From Rivularia sp. PCC 7116 (GTDB lineage Bacteria; Cyanobacteriota; Cyanobacteriia; Cyanobacteriales; Nostocaceae): a stretch of DNA of 64,000 nt. Below, one piece after another: positions 55,321 to 62,644 of this stretch. The notes below the pieces were generated by a model, which worked only from the letters and a program-made list of their open reading frames with translations, was not told the origin of the DNA and ran no database searches. The stretch is taken from positions 186,001-250,000 of the forward strand of contig NC_019678.1 of the NCBI RefSeq assembly GCF_000316665.1. Reading direction: 5' to 3'. Within the stretch, counting starts at the first letter, position 1; every line of letters begins with the position of its first letter. The position numbers were made by a program, and so were the translations under genes.

Positions 55321-56361
55321 CTAAATATCTGAAACTCTACGTAATAAACTAGTACTCGATGAATAATAGTAAAAAATAGTGTTGTGATAATTGGTGTAAG
55401 TTTCTATAAAAAGATAAACTTGCCGCTGCAATCTTTGCTTTGTTTGTTCGTCAATATGAGATATTTGCTGAAATATTTTATGACTAATATTATCAAGCTT
55501 ACTCTTTTGAAAATGATTGACTAAATTTTGAATAGATTCTATAAAGCTATAGTTTACTTTCAAACTTTCGCAAGCCTGAAGATAATAGGTAAAATTTGTC
55601 AGATTTTGATTTGCTAAAAATCCTAAAATACTAAAATAAAACAGCGTATCAAAACTTGCCCAATATGCCAAACTATTACACATTGCCGTTGTTTGCGGTA
55701 GTGGCATTGTATCTATTAAATCCTCATTGTCAATACCAATCGAATTAAGCGCCTCGATTAAAAATTTATCTTGACCATATTCTTGGCAATAAAGCTGATT
55801 TATTAATTGTCTAATTACAGTAGAACCTTGGAAACTTAGGCTAGAAGCATCTATATAGGCTTGATGAGCAAGTAAATGATAAGCTTCTATCGCGAAACCG
55901 TAAATAATGTTGATTGATAAATTAGATATATCTGGTGCGATCAATATCAGTTGATTTTGAGTTGACTTATTTTTTACTAATTCGTAACTTAAATTTTCCA
56001 ACTCTAGCAAAACATCTAAACCTGAATTAATCTTAATATCATCAGCATCATCAAGCAGCTTTTTATCATCTAAATAACGCAGCAAAGTATTAATAGCTTC
56101 CGGATTGCTAGGAGAGAAAGTTTGCTGTAACTTAGTCAAACTATTTTTTCCATCCATCATAGTTAGAACTTTGTGTAATGCTTTTTCTGATTGACTATTA
56201 ACTTGAAAAGCAAAATCTCGTCCTTGTTGAGAAAAAATAATTTGATTTTGATATTGATTAACAGATGCAGCTAGTTTTGGATATTGTGGTAAAGGTAACT
56301 TGTGTTGCTTACCTTCAAATTCTGGTAGTTTTGCATCTGTTACTGAAATATTGTCTAACAT
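55321..56361 (-). CDS. Degenerate HDO-fold paralogue with recognition-like domain; RiPP locus
   Basis: 346 residues, homologous to the neighbouring HDO over its length (shared pattern SIGI, PLPQTTAMCNSLA versus PLPSTFAICSSLA). The N-terminal ~110 residues (KALHKVLTMMDGKNSLTKL, then LLRYLDDKKLLDD) look like a PqqD-type element. Of the ligands, EAYHLLAH keeps Glu and His, but the second helix has QEYGQDKF where the paralogue has SELHHDRL, and no HED-type third motif is seen. It is probably a non-catalytic partner or delivery protein. The first two residues after the start match a normal RBS region. Confidence 0.68.
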   Translation of the reverse strand: MLDNISVTDAKLPEFEGKQHKLPLPQYPKLAASVNQYQNQIIFSQQGRDFAFQVNSQSEKALHKVLTMMDGKNSLTKLQQTFSPSNPEAINTLLRYLDDKKLLDDADDIKINSGLDVLLELENLSYELVKNKSTQNQLILIAPDISNLSINIIYGFAIEAYHLLAHQAYIDASSLSFQGSTVIRQLINQLYCQEYGQDKFLIEALNSIGIDNEDLIDTMPLPQTTAMCNSLAYWASFDTLFYFSILGFLANQNLTNFTYYLQACESLKVNYSFIESIQNLVNHFQKSKLDNISHKIFQQISHIDEQTKQRLQRQVYLFIETYTNYHNTIFYYYSSSTSLLRRVSDI

Positions 56362-56450
56362 AGAATAGCTCCGAAATTAATGATTTTAAAATTTTGTATT
56401 TGTTTATTAAATGAGAAAAAACTTGTTTTTAGATATTAATATCCCCTCAA

Positions 56451-56476
56451 CCCCCCTTAATAAGGGGGGCTTTTTG
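56451..56476. terminator. Hairpin between precursor A and the HDO genes
   Basis: Stem CCCCCCTTA/TAAGGGGGG (56451-56469) with almost no loop; T-run is on the plus side. On the minus (coding) strand it lies just after precursor A's stop, where it could limit read-through into the enzyme genes. Confidence 0.6.
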
Positions 56477-56496
56477 CAAGTTTTATAAAGAAAGAC

Positions 56497-56799
56497 TTAC
56501 AGAATTACCGGGGTTTGTGGATGAGGGAAATAAGGAAATTTGATGGGCTGTCTGGGATGAACTGGCTCTTTAGGATGAACTGGTAGTCTGGGATGAATCG
56601 GTTCTTTGGGAATATATACTGTTCTGTATGGTTTGTCGGGAAAGTAAGCAGTAGTAGTTACGTGTTCGGGCGCAACTCTAGTCAAGCCACCAACTACCTG
56701 CTCGATTTCACCATCTTGCAATTCGTTCAGAAATGTCTCTGAATCGTTAAATAATTCTGCACCGTCTAATTTGACATCGTTGATTTGAAGTTTAGCCAT
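56497..56799 (-). CDS. RiPP-like precursor A (leader-GG, Pro-rich tail)
   Basis: 100 residues. Leader MAKLQINDVKLDGAELFNDS, then ETFLNELQDGEIEQVVGG, ends in Gly-Gly near 38. The tail is Pro/Lys/His/Thr-rich with HPRLPVHPKEPVHPRQP and ends PQTPVIL. It has several Thr (VTTTAY and TVY) and no Cys. The leader is shared with three sister genes, so this is a family of peptides, not a random frame. The Gly-Gly suggests removal by a C39-type peptidase, none of which is in the window. AGGAG precedes the ATG. Confidence 0.7.
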   Translation of the reverse strand: MAKLQINDVKLDGAELFNDSETFLNELQDGEIEQVVGGLTRVAPEHVTTTAYFPDKPYRTVYIPKEPIHPRLPVHPKEPVHPRQPIKFPYFPHPQTPVIL

Positions 56800-56880
56800 T
56801 TTTAAATAGGTCTCCTGGGAATTGTTTTGTCACTTAAGAGTAATGAGGAGAAATTGATATTCCAGATATTAATATCACCC

Positions 56881-56904
56881 AATCCCCCTTACAAAAGGGG
56901 GATT
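56881..56904. terminator. Hairpin between precursors A and B
   Basis: Stem AATCCCCCTT/AAGGGGGATT (56881-56890 and 56895-56904), four-base loop, just after the stop of precursor B on the minus strand. Similar in form to the hairpin after precursor A. Confidence 0.6.
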
Positions 56905-56927
56905 AGTGTAAGTTTTGTTCAGAAAAC

Positions 56928-57224
56928 CTACAGAATTACCGGAGTATATGGGTGAGGAAAATGAGGAAATTTAATTGGCTTTCTGGGGTGAACTGGTTTT
57001 ATCGGATGAACCGGTCTTCCAGGGTGAACTGGAGGTCTTCCGGGGTGAATTGGCTCATCAGGATAGTGGACAGTATATACTGCGAGTCTATCCTTTGCGA
57101 CAAGAGTCTTACCACCAACTACCTGCTCGATTTCACCATCTTGCAATTCATTCAGAAAAGTTTCCGAATCGTTAAATAATTCTGCACCGTCTAAGTTGAC
57201 ATCCTTGATTTGAATTTTAGCCAT
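56928..57224 (-). CDS. RiPP-like precursor B (leader-GG, Pro-rich tail)
   Basis: 98 residues from ATG 57224 (MAKIQIKDVNLDGAELFNDS), with AGGAG upstream; a TTG two codons earlier is unneeded. The leader is almost that of precursor A and ends VVGG. The tail has repeated HPGRPPVHPGRPVHPIKPVH units and ends HPYTPVIL. Few Thr and no Cys. Precursor A starts 129 bases downstream, with a hairpin between. Confidence 0.7.
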   Translation of the reverse strand: MAKIQIKDVNLDGAELFNDSETFLNELQDGEIEQVVGGKTLVAKDRLAVYTVHYPDEPIHPGRPPVHPGRPVHPIKPVHPRKPIKFPHFPHPYTPVIL

Positions 57225-57472
57225 TTGCAAATGTCTCCTGGGAATTTTTATTTATGAAGGAAAATCGCAATTGTATATTTTGCTTAATGTTTTGACACTG
57301 CAAACTTGTAGGTGCTTTGAAACTTTTCCCAAGTCATAAATTGAGACAGGTTTCAATGCAACTAAGAAGCCGTTGAGCAATGAATCTTAAGAAAAGCGCA
57401 AATTGCGATTATGCAAGTAATAACATGGACGAATGCATAGCACTCTGAAGGGAAGGTTGCAGTTAGAGGCAA

Positions 57473-57751
57473 CTACAGTATCACTGGTTCGTAGGGTATT
57501 TTAATTACTCCAGGATGCTTTGGTAGTTTTGGAAGATTTGGCTCTGGAAAATCAATTGGTTTAATCGGATGAAGTCGCTTGGGAAAATCAAATTTTTTGT
57601 TTTTGTAAAATTCGTAGTCGTCTAGAGAAATTGTTTTACCACCGATTACCTGCTCCATTTCACCATTTTCTAATTCATTGAGAAATGTTTCTGCATCGTT
57701 AAGCAGTTCGGTGTCGCCTAATTTGACATCGTTGATTTGAATTTTAGCCAT
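57473..57751 (-). CDS. RiPP-like precursor C
   Basis: 92 residues from ATG 57751 (MAKIQINDVKLGDTELLNDA), preceded by AGGAAA at a long spacing. The leader pattern ends VIGG at about 38, and the tail (LPKLPKHPGVIKIPYEPVIL) again ends PVIL but is less repetitive and shorter. No Cys. It lies 250 bases upstream of precursor B. Confidence 0.68.
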   Translation of the reverse strand: MAKIQINDVKLGDTELLNDAETFLNELENGEMEQVIGGKTISLDDYEFYKNKKFDFPKRLHPIKPIDFPEPNLPKLPKHPGVIKIPYEPVIL

Positions 57752-58023
57752 TTTAAACACGTTTCCTGGGATTTTTTGTTTCTGTAGAAAAATAGCAATT
57801 ACAAAATTTTTTGCACAAATCAGCCTTAAACAGCCATTACGTTGAAGATACGCCCAAAAGCATCCGTAAATAGCGATAACATCTTAGCGTTCTCTACAGT
57901 TATTTTGTTTTGGCACATCATGGGAGAATCAAAGCTCTACCATTCATCGCAATGACAGTAATCAATCTGTATATGCAGTAATTGCAAAATTCCTTATACT
58001 AAACTTCTTATATTTTGTGTTTG

Positions 58024-58051
58024 AAATCAAGCAGGTATTAGAAATTGTAAT
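58024..58051 (-). promoter_or_regulatory. Repeated upstream motif, copy 1
   Basis: Begins AAATCAAGCAGGTATTAG on the plus strand. The second copy is at 59022. Each lies roughly 270-295 bases upstream of a precursor start, so a shared promoter or leader element is inferred. Confidence 0.45.
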
Positions 58052-58328
58052 CAGTTTTTTATTTTTAGAATGACTCCGTTTAAATGACATAAACCCATCT
58101 AAACTCAATGTTTAGCCTTTTAAAGCTATAAAACCTGAGAAAATAGCTGATTAAATAAATAAATATATTCTGACAGAACTCATTCCAAATTGGGTTAGTT
58201 TCTTACCATCTGACTGAAGTGTCAATCATTTTTTTAAACCTAATTACCAATTCCCAATGACCTATTATCTATTATGTATTAATATTTGCATTTGTGACTT
58301 ATATAATTTACAGATTTTTACTTATTTG

Positions 58329-58367
58329 GCAACAATCTTCACCTCATGTATAAATTATGAGGTGAAG
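58329..58367 (-). terminator. Hairpin after precursor D
   Basis: ATCTTCACCTCAT (about 58330-58342) pairs with ATGAGGTGAAGAT (about 58358-58370), a perfect stem of about 13, and lies 20 bases beyond the minus-strand stop of precursor D. A T-rich stretch follows on either side, so it is a good terminator candidate. Confidence 0.65.
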
Positions 58368-58386
58368 ATTTTTATTCAAAAGTAGA

Positions 58387-58728
58387 TTAGAGGATTACCG
58401 GACAAGGATAGTAGAAATCTTTAATTGGGTAAAACGGCTTTTGATCGCAAATTGGTTTCGGGTACCAACAGATTGGCTTAATTGGCTTAATCGGGTAACA
58501 AATTGGCTTATGAGGAATGTAAACAGTAGTTGTTACATCAGCATCACCACTTACTTCTAATTTAATGTTAATTGAAGCCTCACTAGAAGATTCTTCACTT
58601 AAACTTAAACTGAAGCCACCAACTATTTGGTCTGTTTCATCATCTTTTAATTCGCTCAAAAAAGTTTCTGAATCATTAAATAGTTCGCTGCCATCAAGCT
58701 TTATATCATTAATTTGAAATTTCGACAT
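58387..58728 (-). CDS. RiPP-like precursor D (Cys-containing tail)
   Basis: 113 residues. The leader (MSKFQINDIKLDGSELFNDS) matches the sister precursors and ends IVGG at about 39. The segment after it is Ser-rich (SLSLSEESSSEASINIKLEV), then TTTVYIPHKP and a tail with four Cys (ICYPIKPIKPICWYPKPICD and YPCPVIL). It keeps the PVIL end. Ser/Thr and Cys together make it the only sister suited to thioether rings. GGAG lies upstream of the ATG. Confidence 0.7.
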   Translation of the reverse strand: MSKFQINDIKLDGSELFNDSETFLSELKDDETDQIVGGFSLSLSEESSSEASINIKLEVSGDADVTTTVYIPHKPICYPIKPIKPICWYPKPICDQKPFYPIKDFYYPCPVIL

Positions 58729-59192
58729 TTGGAAACTCCTTTTAATTTTCTGTATTTAGAGAAAAATCTTAATTACGAACGTTTATGTAACTTTTTCTAT
58801 GTAAATTCTCATTAACTGATTTACCCACTACGCAACTATAGCAAGTGGAAAATTGCAGAACATATCTTAACCGCAGTCTTGATATTATCAACTGGGTGAG
58901 TTATTTATTTATGACAAGCCAGTGTTATTCATGCAAAGCATAAACAGCAATGAATCAAGAAAGTTGCATTTGGTGTAATTAAATTATTTCTATTTTAGAA
59001 ATATCCTATATTTCTTAGTAAAAATCAAGCGGGTATTAGGAATTGTAATATTACTTGTAATATCTCGTCGTTTCAATTCTCAAAGTATACAATTGGCAAA
59101 TCAAATCTTATTATCTTAATTACAAAGCTTCAAAGCATCTTCATAAAAAGATGTGTTACCTTAAAAAAAGTGCTTTAAAAATGGATAAATAT
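58729..59192. other. Intergenic region between the HopA1-family gene and precursor D
   Basis: 464 AT-rich bases, no gene. Holds the second copy of the shared 28-base motif (59022-59049), 294 bases upstream of precursor D's start, so the precursor promoters may lie here. Confidence 0.55.
59022..59049 (-). promoter_or_regulatory. Repeated upstream motif, copy 2
   Basis: Begins AAATCAAGCGGGTATTAG; differs from the copy at 58024 at two positions. See that entry. Confidence 0.45.
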
Positions 59193-60344
59193 CTAAACGT
59201 TTAATTGAGTATAGATATCCTCAGAATCGGCATTAAGATAACTGCCCTGCAAATCTATTTCGTTAATTGAAAAGTGATTGAGAATAGACTGGATTCGTTC
59301 TGAAGGTGAATTATCTCCCCGATACCAAGCATCTAATAATCCATTGGCAATAACTTGACAGCGATTCATGCCAAAGCTTTCAGAAGAGTTAAACTTGTTA
59401 TTTGATTCCTCTGCTAATGCTAAACCTGGAGCTAAATATTTAGCAAACAGTGGAATCTCTGCTTTGAAATAAGATTTATTTTCTTGATATACAATCTGTA
59501 ATACTTTTCTAACTGCTTGAAAATCTCTTTTATCAAAATATAAAACACCGCAATCGTACCGCTCGTATTCTTTGGGGTTGTATAAGACTTTAAAATAACC
59601 AGGAATATCTAATTCATTAAAATGCTTTGTTAAGCTAGCCATGACTGTCACAGCACCTTCAACAGTAAAATGAAAGTAAACTCGCACTATTGCAGGCTGT
59701 TGTTCTGAAGTCTCATAATAATATAATCCTATGTTGCTTACAGCTACATAAAAACCGTTTTGGACTAAATTTTTCGGCATTTTTACAGCAACACAATCCC
59801 CTACAACAGCAGCTTGATGTTCGGTTTGGAGATGTTGTTCACGTTGAATATGTAGCCTTAAGTCCTTTTTCTTGACAGCTAAACTACCGTCAACTTCTTC
59901 TTTCAGAATATGCCAGCCAGGTTCAAAGTAGCCTTTGCCAAGGTTACTTTTATGTAATCTTTCGTAGAATTCTAAATCAACTCCAAGAAAAGTGCTATTT
60001 TTAAACTTTGCTGATGTACGATCTTCTTCGCTATCTAATTTCAAGTAACTTTGCATAGAACCATTGTAATAAATGCCATAGAGAAAATTTCGCAGTCGCA
60101 AACCAAGATACTTTTGCTGTATATTTTCTGGCATTTTCTGGAAATGTAAAACTGCATCATCTGAAATTGTGTAAGGCTGATAACTTGGATGACGAATAGA
60201 AAAATCAGAGTTAATTTGAAGTCTATAAACAATATCTTTGAGAACATTTACAATTCTCTTAGTTGATTCGTTAGTAGTTTTAATTAATAGAGAGTCAAGG
60301 AAATCCATGCGGGGCACCAGTGAATATAGAAAAGTGTCAGCCAA
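59193..60344 (-). CDS. HopA1-family protein (candidate phospho-Ser/Thr lyase); RiPP locus
   Basis: 383 residues. The C-terminal half (CGVLYFDKRDFQAVRKVLQI, PLFAKYLAPGLALAEE, then ESFGMNRCQVIANGLLDAW) fits the HopA1/T3SS-effector family that also occurs in RiPP clusters, where it pairs with an APH-like kinase to dehydrate Ser/Thr (thioviridamide TvaD, lexapeptide LxmX). The N-terminal half has LGLRLRNFLYGIYYNGSM. No signal peptide. It follows the kinase gene by 70 bases on the same strand, which supports cotranscription and joint function. The lyase role is inferred from those systems. Confidence 0.75.
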   Translation of the reverse strand: MADTFLYSLVPRMDFLDSLLIKTTNESTKRIVNVLKDIVYRLQINSDFSIRHPSYQPYTISDDAVLHFQKMPENIQQKYLGLRLRNFLYGIYYNGSMQSYLKLDSEEDRTSAKFKNSTFLGVDLEFYERLHKSNLGKGYFEPGWHILKEEVDGSLAVKKKDLRLHIQREQHLQTEHQAAVVGDCVAVKMPKNLVQNGFYVAVSNIGLYYYETSEQQPAIVRVYFHFTVEGAVTVMASLTKHFNELDIPGYFKVLYNPKEYERYDCGVLYFDKRDFQAVRKVLQIVYQENKSYFKAEIPLFAKYLAPGLALAEESNNKFNSSESFGMNRCQVIANGLLDAWYRGDNSPSERIQSILNHFSINEIDLQGSYLNADSEDIYTQLNV

Positions 60345-60414
60345 AAGTATCCTTTAGCTACAGCGATGTACAAATAGTAATTACCAATCTTCTTAAAGAA
60401 GCATGAAAATTTGC

Positions 60415-61554
60415 TTAAACTAATTCCGAGGCATTAGTACCAAAAATGGTGGGTATTGAATGTTGCGGACGACATATTAAAGACTTCGCGACTTGCAGCA
60501 TTGCAATTCCTGTATTGTCAAATATTTTTTGAAACTGAATTGTTGCATAAATTTGTTGAATTAAAATAAATCCTGCGAATTGTACCGTCCGTTCTAAAAA
60601 ATTTGGGCGATATTTTAAAATCATAGGAAACATTTTGAAATAAGATTTTTGTAAAGCTGCCATCGAAGGTTGCAGTTTTTCTAAAGGTATAACTGCCGAG
60701 CGTAAAGATTCCTCAATAGTCATTGATTGACAAACTACCAAACTATTAAGCCATATCTGTAAATAATTACCGATAAGAGTTCCTAAATCAAAGGCTGGAT
60801 CTCCCCAACTAAAACGTTCCCAATCGATTATTCGTAGCATGTTTTCATCGGATTGCTGCCAATCTTGATTTAAGAGAATGTTATTAAATTTGAAATCGTT
60901 ATGGGTAAAACAACTGGGTTGGAAAGCATCACCTAATTCAGCTATCGCTTTTTCCAAGCTTGCGTATTTCTGATAAAGGGAAAAGAATTTCAATGCTTGT
61001 GCGGGTACTTCACCAAAAATCTCTGGTTCGATTCGTTGCCAAGTTTGAATCAAAAGAGGCACTTGATGAGTTGTTTGATATTCAGTCGTAGTTATTAAAA
61101 ACTCTTGATAGCTTTGGCAATCGTAGCTATCCCTGTGAAAAGCTGCGAGTATTTCACCTATTCGAGTAGCAATTTCTATAGGAAATCTATTTAGCTGAGT
61201 ATAAAAATCATACAAGTCTACGTAACTATCTAAATATCGCAAGATAATTATATGATTTTCCCGATCGAACCATAACAAATCTGCAATCAAATTATTTAAA
61301 TTATTTAGCTGAGGAAATTGACGGATAACTTCTTGAATTTGCCATTCCCTTAGAAAATCACCATTTACCTTACCTTCCCTATCGCGTATTTCTTGCTTAA
61401 CTAAAAGCCTCGTATCATTCTCGCAGGTAATTAAAAGATTAAAGTTTTTGGCTGGTATCTGTTCAATCGTACTTATAACTTCTTTAGAATCATCTAATAC
61501 ATTAGACTTGATTAAATAATCAGATATATTCTCAGAGCTTAGTAGAAACACCAT
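60415..61554 (-). CDS. APH-like kinase; RiPP locus
   Basis: 379 residues of the aminoglycoside-phosphotransferase/choline-kinase fold. The catalytic loop is CFTHNDFKFNNILL (HND...N) and the metal-binding site LRIIDWERFSWGDPAFDLG. The N-lobe has LLVKQEIRD, with the ATP-binding Lys. In thioviridamide-like and class V lanthipeptide pathways a kinase of this type phosphorylates Ser/Thr of the precursor so that the HopA1-type partner can eliminate phosphate. It heads the minus-strand cluster. A sugar or drug substrate is the alternative, but the neighbours favour a peptide. Confidence 0.78.
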   Translation of the reverse strand: MVFLLSSENISDYLIKSNVLDDSKEVISTIEQIPAKNFNLLITCENDTRLLVKQEIRDREGKVNGDFLREWQIQEVIRQFPQLNNLNNLIADLLWFDRENHIIILRYLDSYVDLYDFYTQLNRFPIEIATRIGEILAAFHRDSYDCQSYQEFLITTTEYQTTHQVPLLIQTWQRIEPEIFGEVPAQALKFFSLYQKYASLEKAIAELGDAFQPSCFTHNDFKFNNILLNQDWQQSDENMLRIIDWERFSWGDPAFDLGTLIGNYLQIWLNSLVVCQSMTIEESLRSAVIPLEKLQPSMAALQKSYFKMFPMILKYRPNFLERTVQFAGFILIQQIYATIQFQKIFDNTGIAMLQVAKSLICRPQHSIPTIFGTNASELV

Positions 61555-61685
61555 GTAGAAACACCATAAAATTTTACAAACACGGTTTGATTAATACCAC
61601 TATTGACGGATTAATAAATTAGCCAACAGCAAATAAAAGAAATAAAGTTCTAATTCTTTTACACCACAATTGCAACCCTGAATTA

Positions 61686-61734
61686 ATTATCAACTAACAG
61701 CTAACAACTAACAACTAGCAACTAGCAACTAATT
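61686..61734. repeat. CAACTAA/CAACTAG heptamer array
   Basis: About six imperfect copies of CAACTAN between the kinase gene and the aminotransferase gene. Confidence 0.75.
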
Positions 61735-61741
61735 ACTTTAT

Positions 61742-62536
61742 ATGTATTGGTACAAAGGCAAATTAATCGAATCCGAAACTATTCAATTACCAATTAACGA
61801 ACCGGGATTGTTATTTGGAGCAACAATTTTTACAACTTTAAGAGTATATGAAAATTGCCTTGATAGCCCTTTAACTAATTGGCAAGCTCATCATCAACGT
61901 CTTGTATCTTCCGTAGAAACCCTAGACTTTCAACAACCATCGTGGCAAAATATTCGCCGTGGTGCCGAACTTCTGATAAATAATCATTATCCAATTCTTA
62001 GAATTACCCTGTTTGCCGACGGCAGCGAATGGATAATTGGTAGGTTAATACCAAAAGATTTGCCAAAAAATCAAAAGTATGGTGTAAACGTAGCTATTGC
62101 TGACGCAGAACAATATCGCAGTTTACCTTTTCATAAAACGGGAAACTACTTAGCCCCGTGGTTAGCCAAAAGAAATGCTTTGAAACAAAATATTCAAGAA
62201 GCGATTTTAACTGATGCTGCGGGAAATTGGCTAGAAACTACTACCGGTAATCTTTGGGGATGGCATGATGGGTGTTGGTTTACTCCACCGTTGAGTACGG
62301 GAATCTTACCCGGAATTATGAGAGAACAATTAATAAATTGGCTGCGAACTTATCAATATCCAGTTAAAGAAGAACCCTTTACTTCACAACTAGTTCAGAG
62401 ATTTACAGCCCTAGCCTACACCAACTCTGTAGTGGAAATACTACCAATACAACAAGTCATGCACTCAATGGTAAAGCTACAATATGATCCCAGGCACTAT
62501 AGTCTTAAGGAATTACGAAGATATTTACTAGCATGA
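61742..62536 (+). CDS. Aminotransferase class IV (aminodeoxychorismate-lyase-like)
   Basis: 264 residues, PLP-dependent. It begins MYWYKGKLIESETIQLPINE, then FGATIFTTLRVYE; the PLP-binding Lys lies in SLPFHKTGNYLAPWLAKRNA, and EAILTDAAGNWLETTTGNLW is the phosphate-binding loop. These fit PabC, which makes p-aminobenzoate for folate, or a related amino-acid aminotransferase. It is on the opposite strand to the RiPP cluster, so probably not part of it. FtsH follows. Confidence 0.82.
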   Translation: MYWYKGKLIESETIQLPINEPGLLFGATIFTTLRVYENCLDSPLTNWQAHHQRLVSSVETLDFQQPSWQNIRRGAELLINNHYPILRITLFADGSEWIIGRLIPKDLPKNQKYGVNVAIADAEQYRSLPFHKTGNYLAPWLAKRNALKQNIQEAILTDAAGNWLETTTGNLWGWHDGCWFTPPLSTGILPGIMREQLINWLRTYQYPVKEEPFTSQLVQRFTALAYTNSVVEILPIQQVMHSMVKLQYDPRHYSLKELRRYLLA

Positions 62537-62644
62537 TGTGTACGCATTCTGGTATACGTTAAGATAAGTTAACATAATTCTTAAAATTTCCATCTCTCTT
62601 AGAGACGCGATACGAAAAGTAAACGAGAAAACGAGGAACAGTAA

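Larger units (their letters stand above)
57752..58386. other. Intergenic region with a motif shared with the precursor D upstream region
   Basis: 635 bases between precursors C and D, no gene. A 28-base motif at 58024-58051 (AAATCAAGCAGGTATTAG and following) recurs at 59022-59049 with two mismatches. It lies 273 bases upstream of precursor C's start. Near 58336 an imperfect CTTCACCTCAT/ATGAGGTGAAG hairpin (58329-58367) sits after precursor D's stop. Confidence 0.6.
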
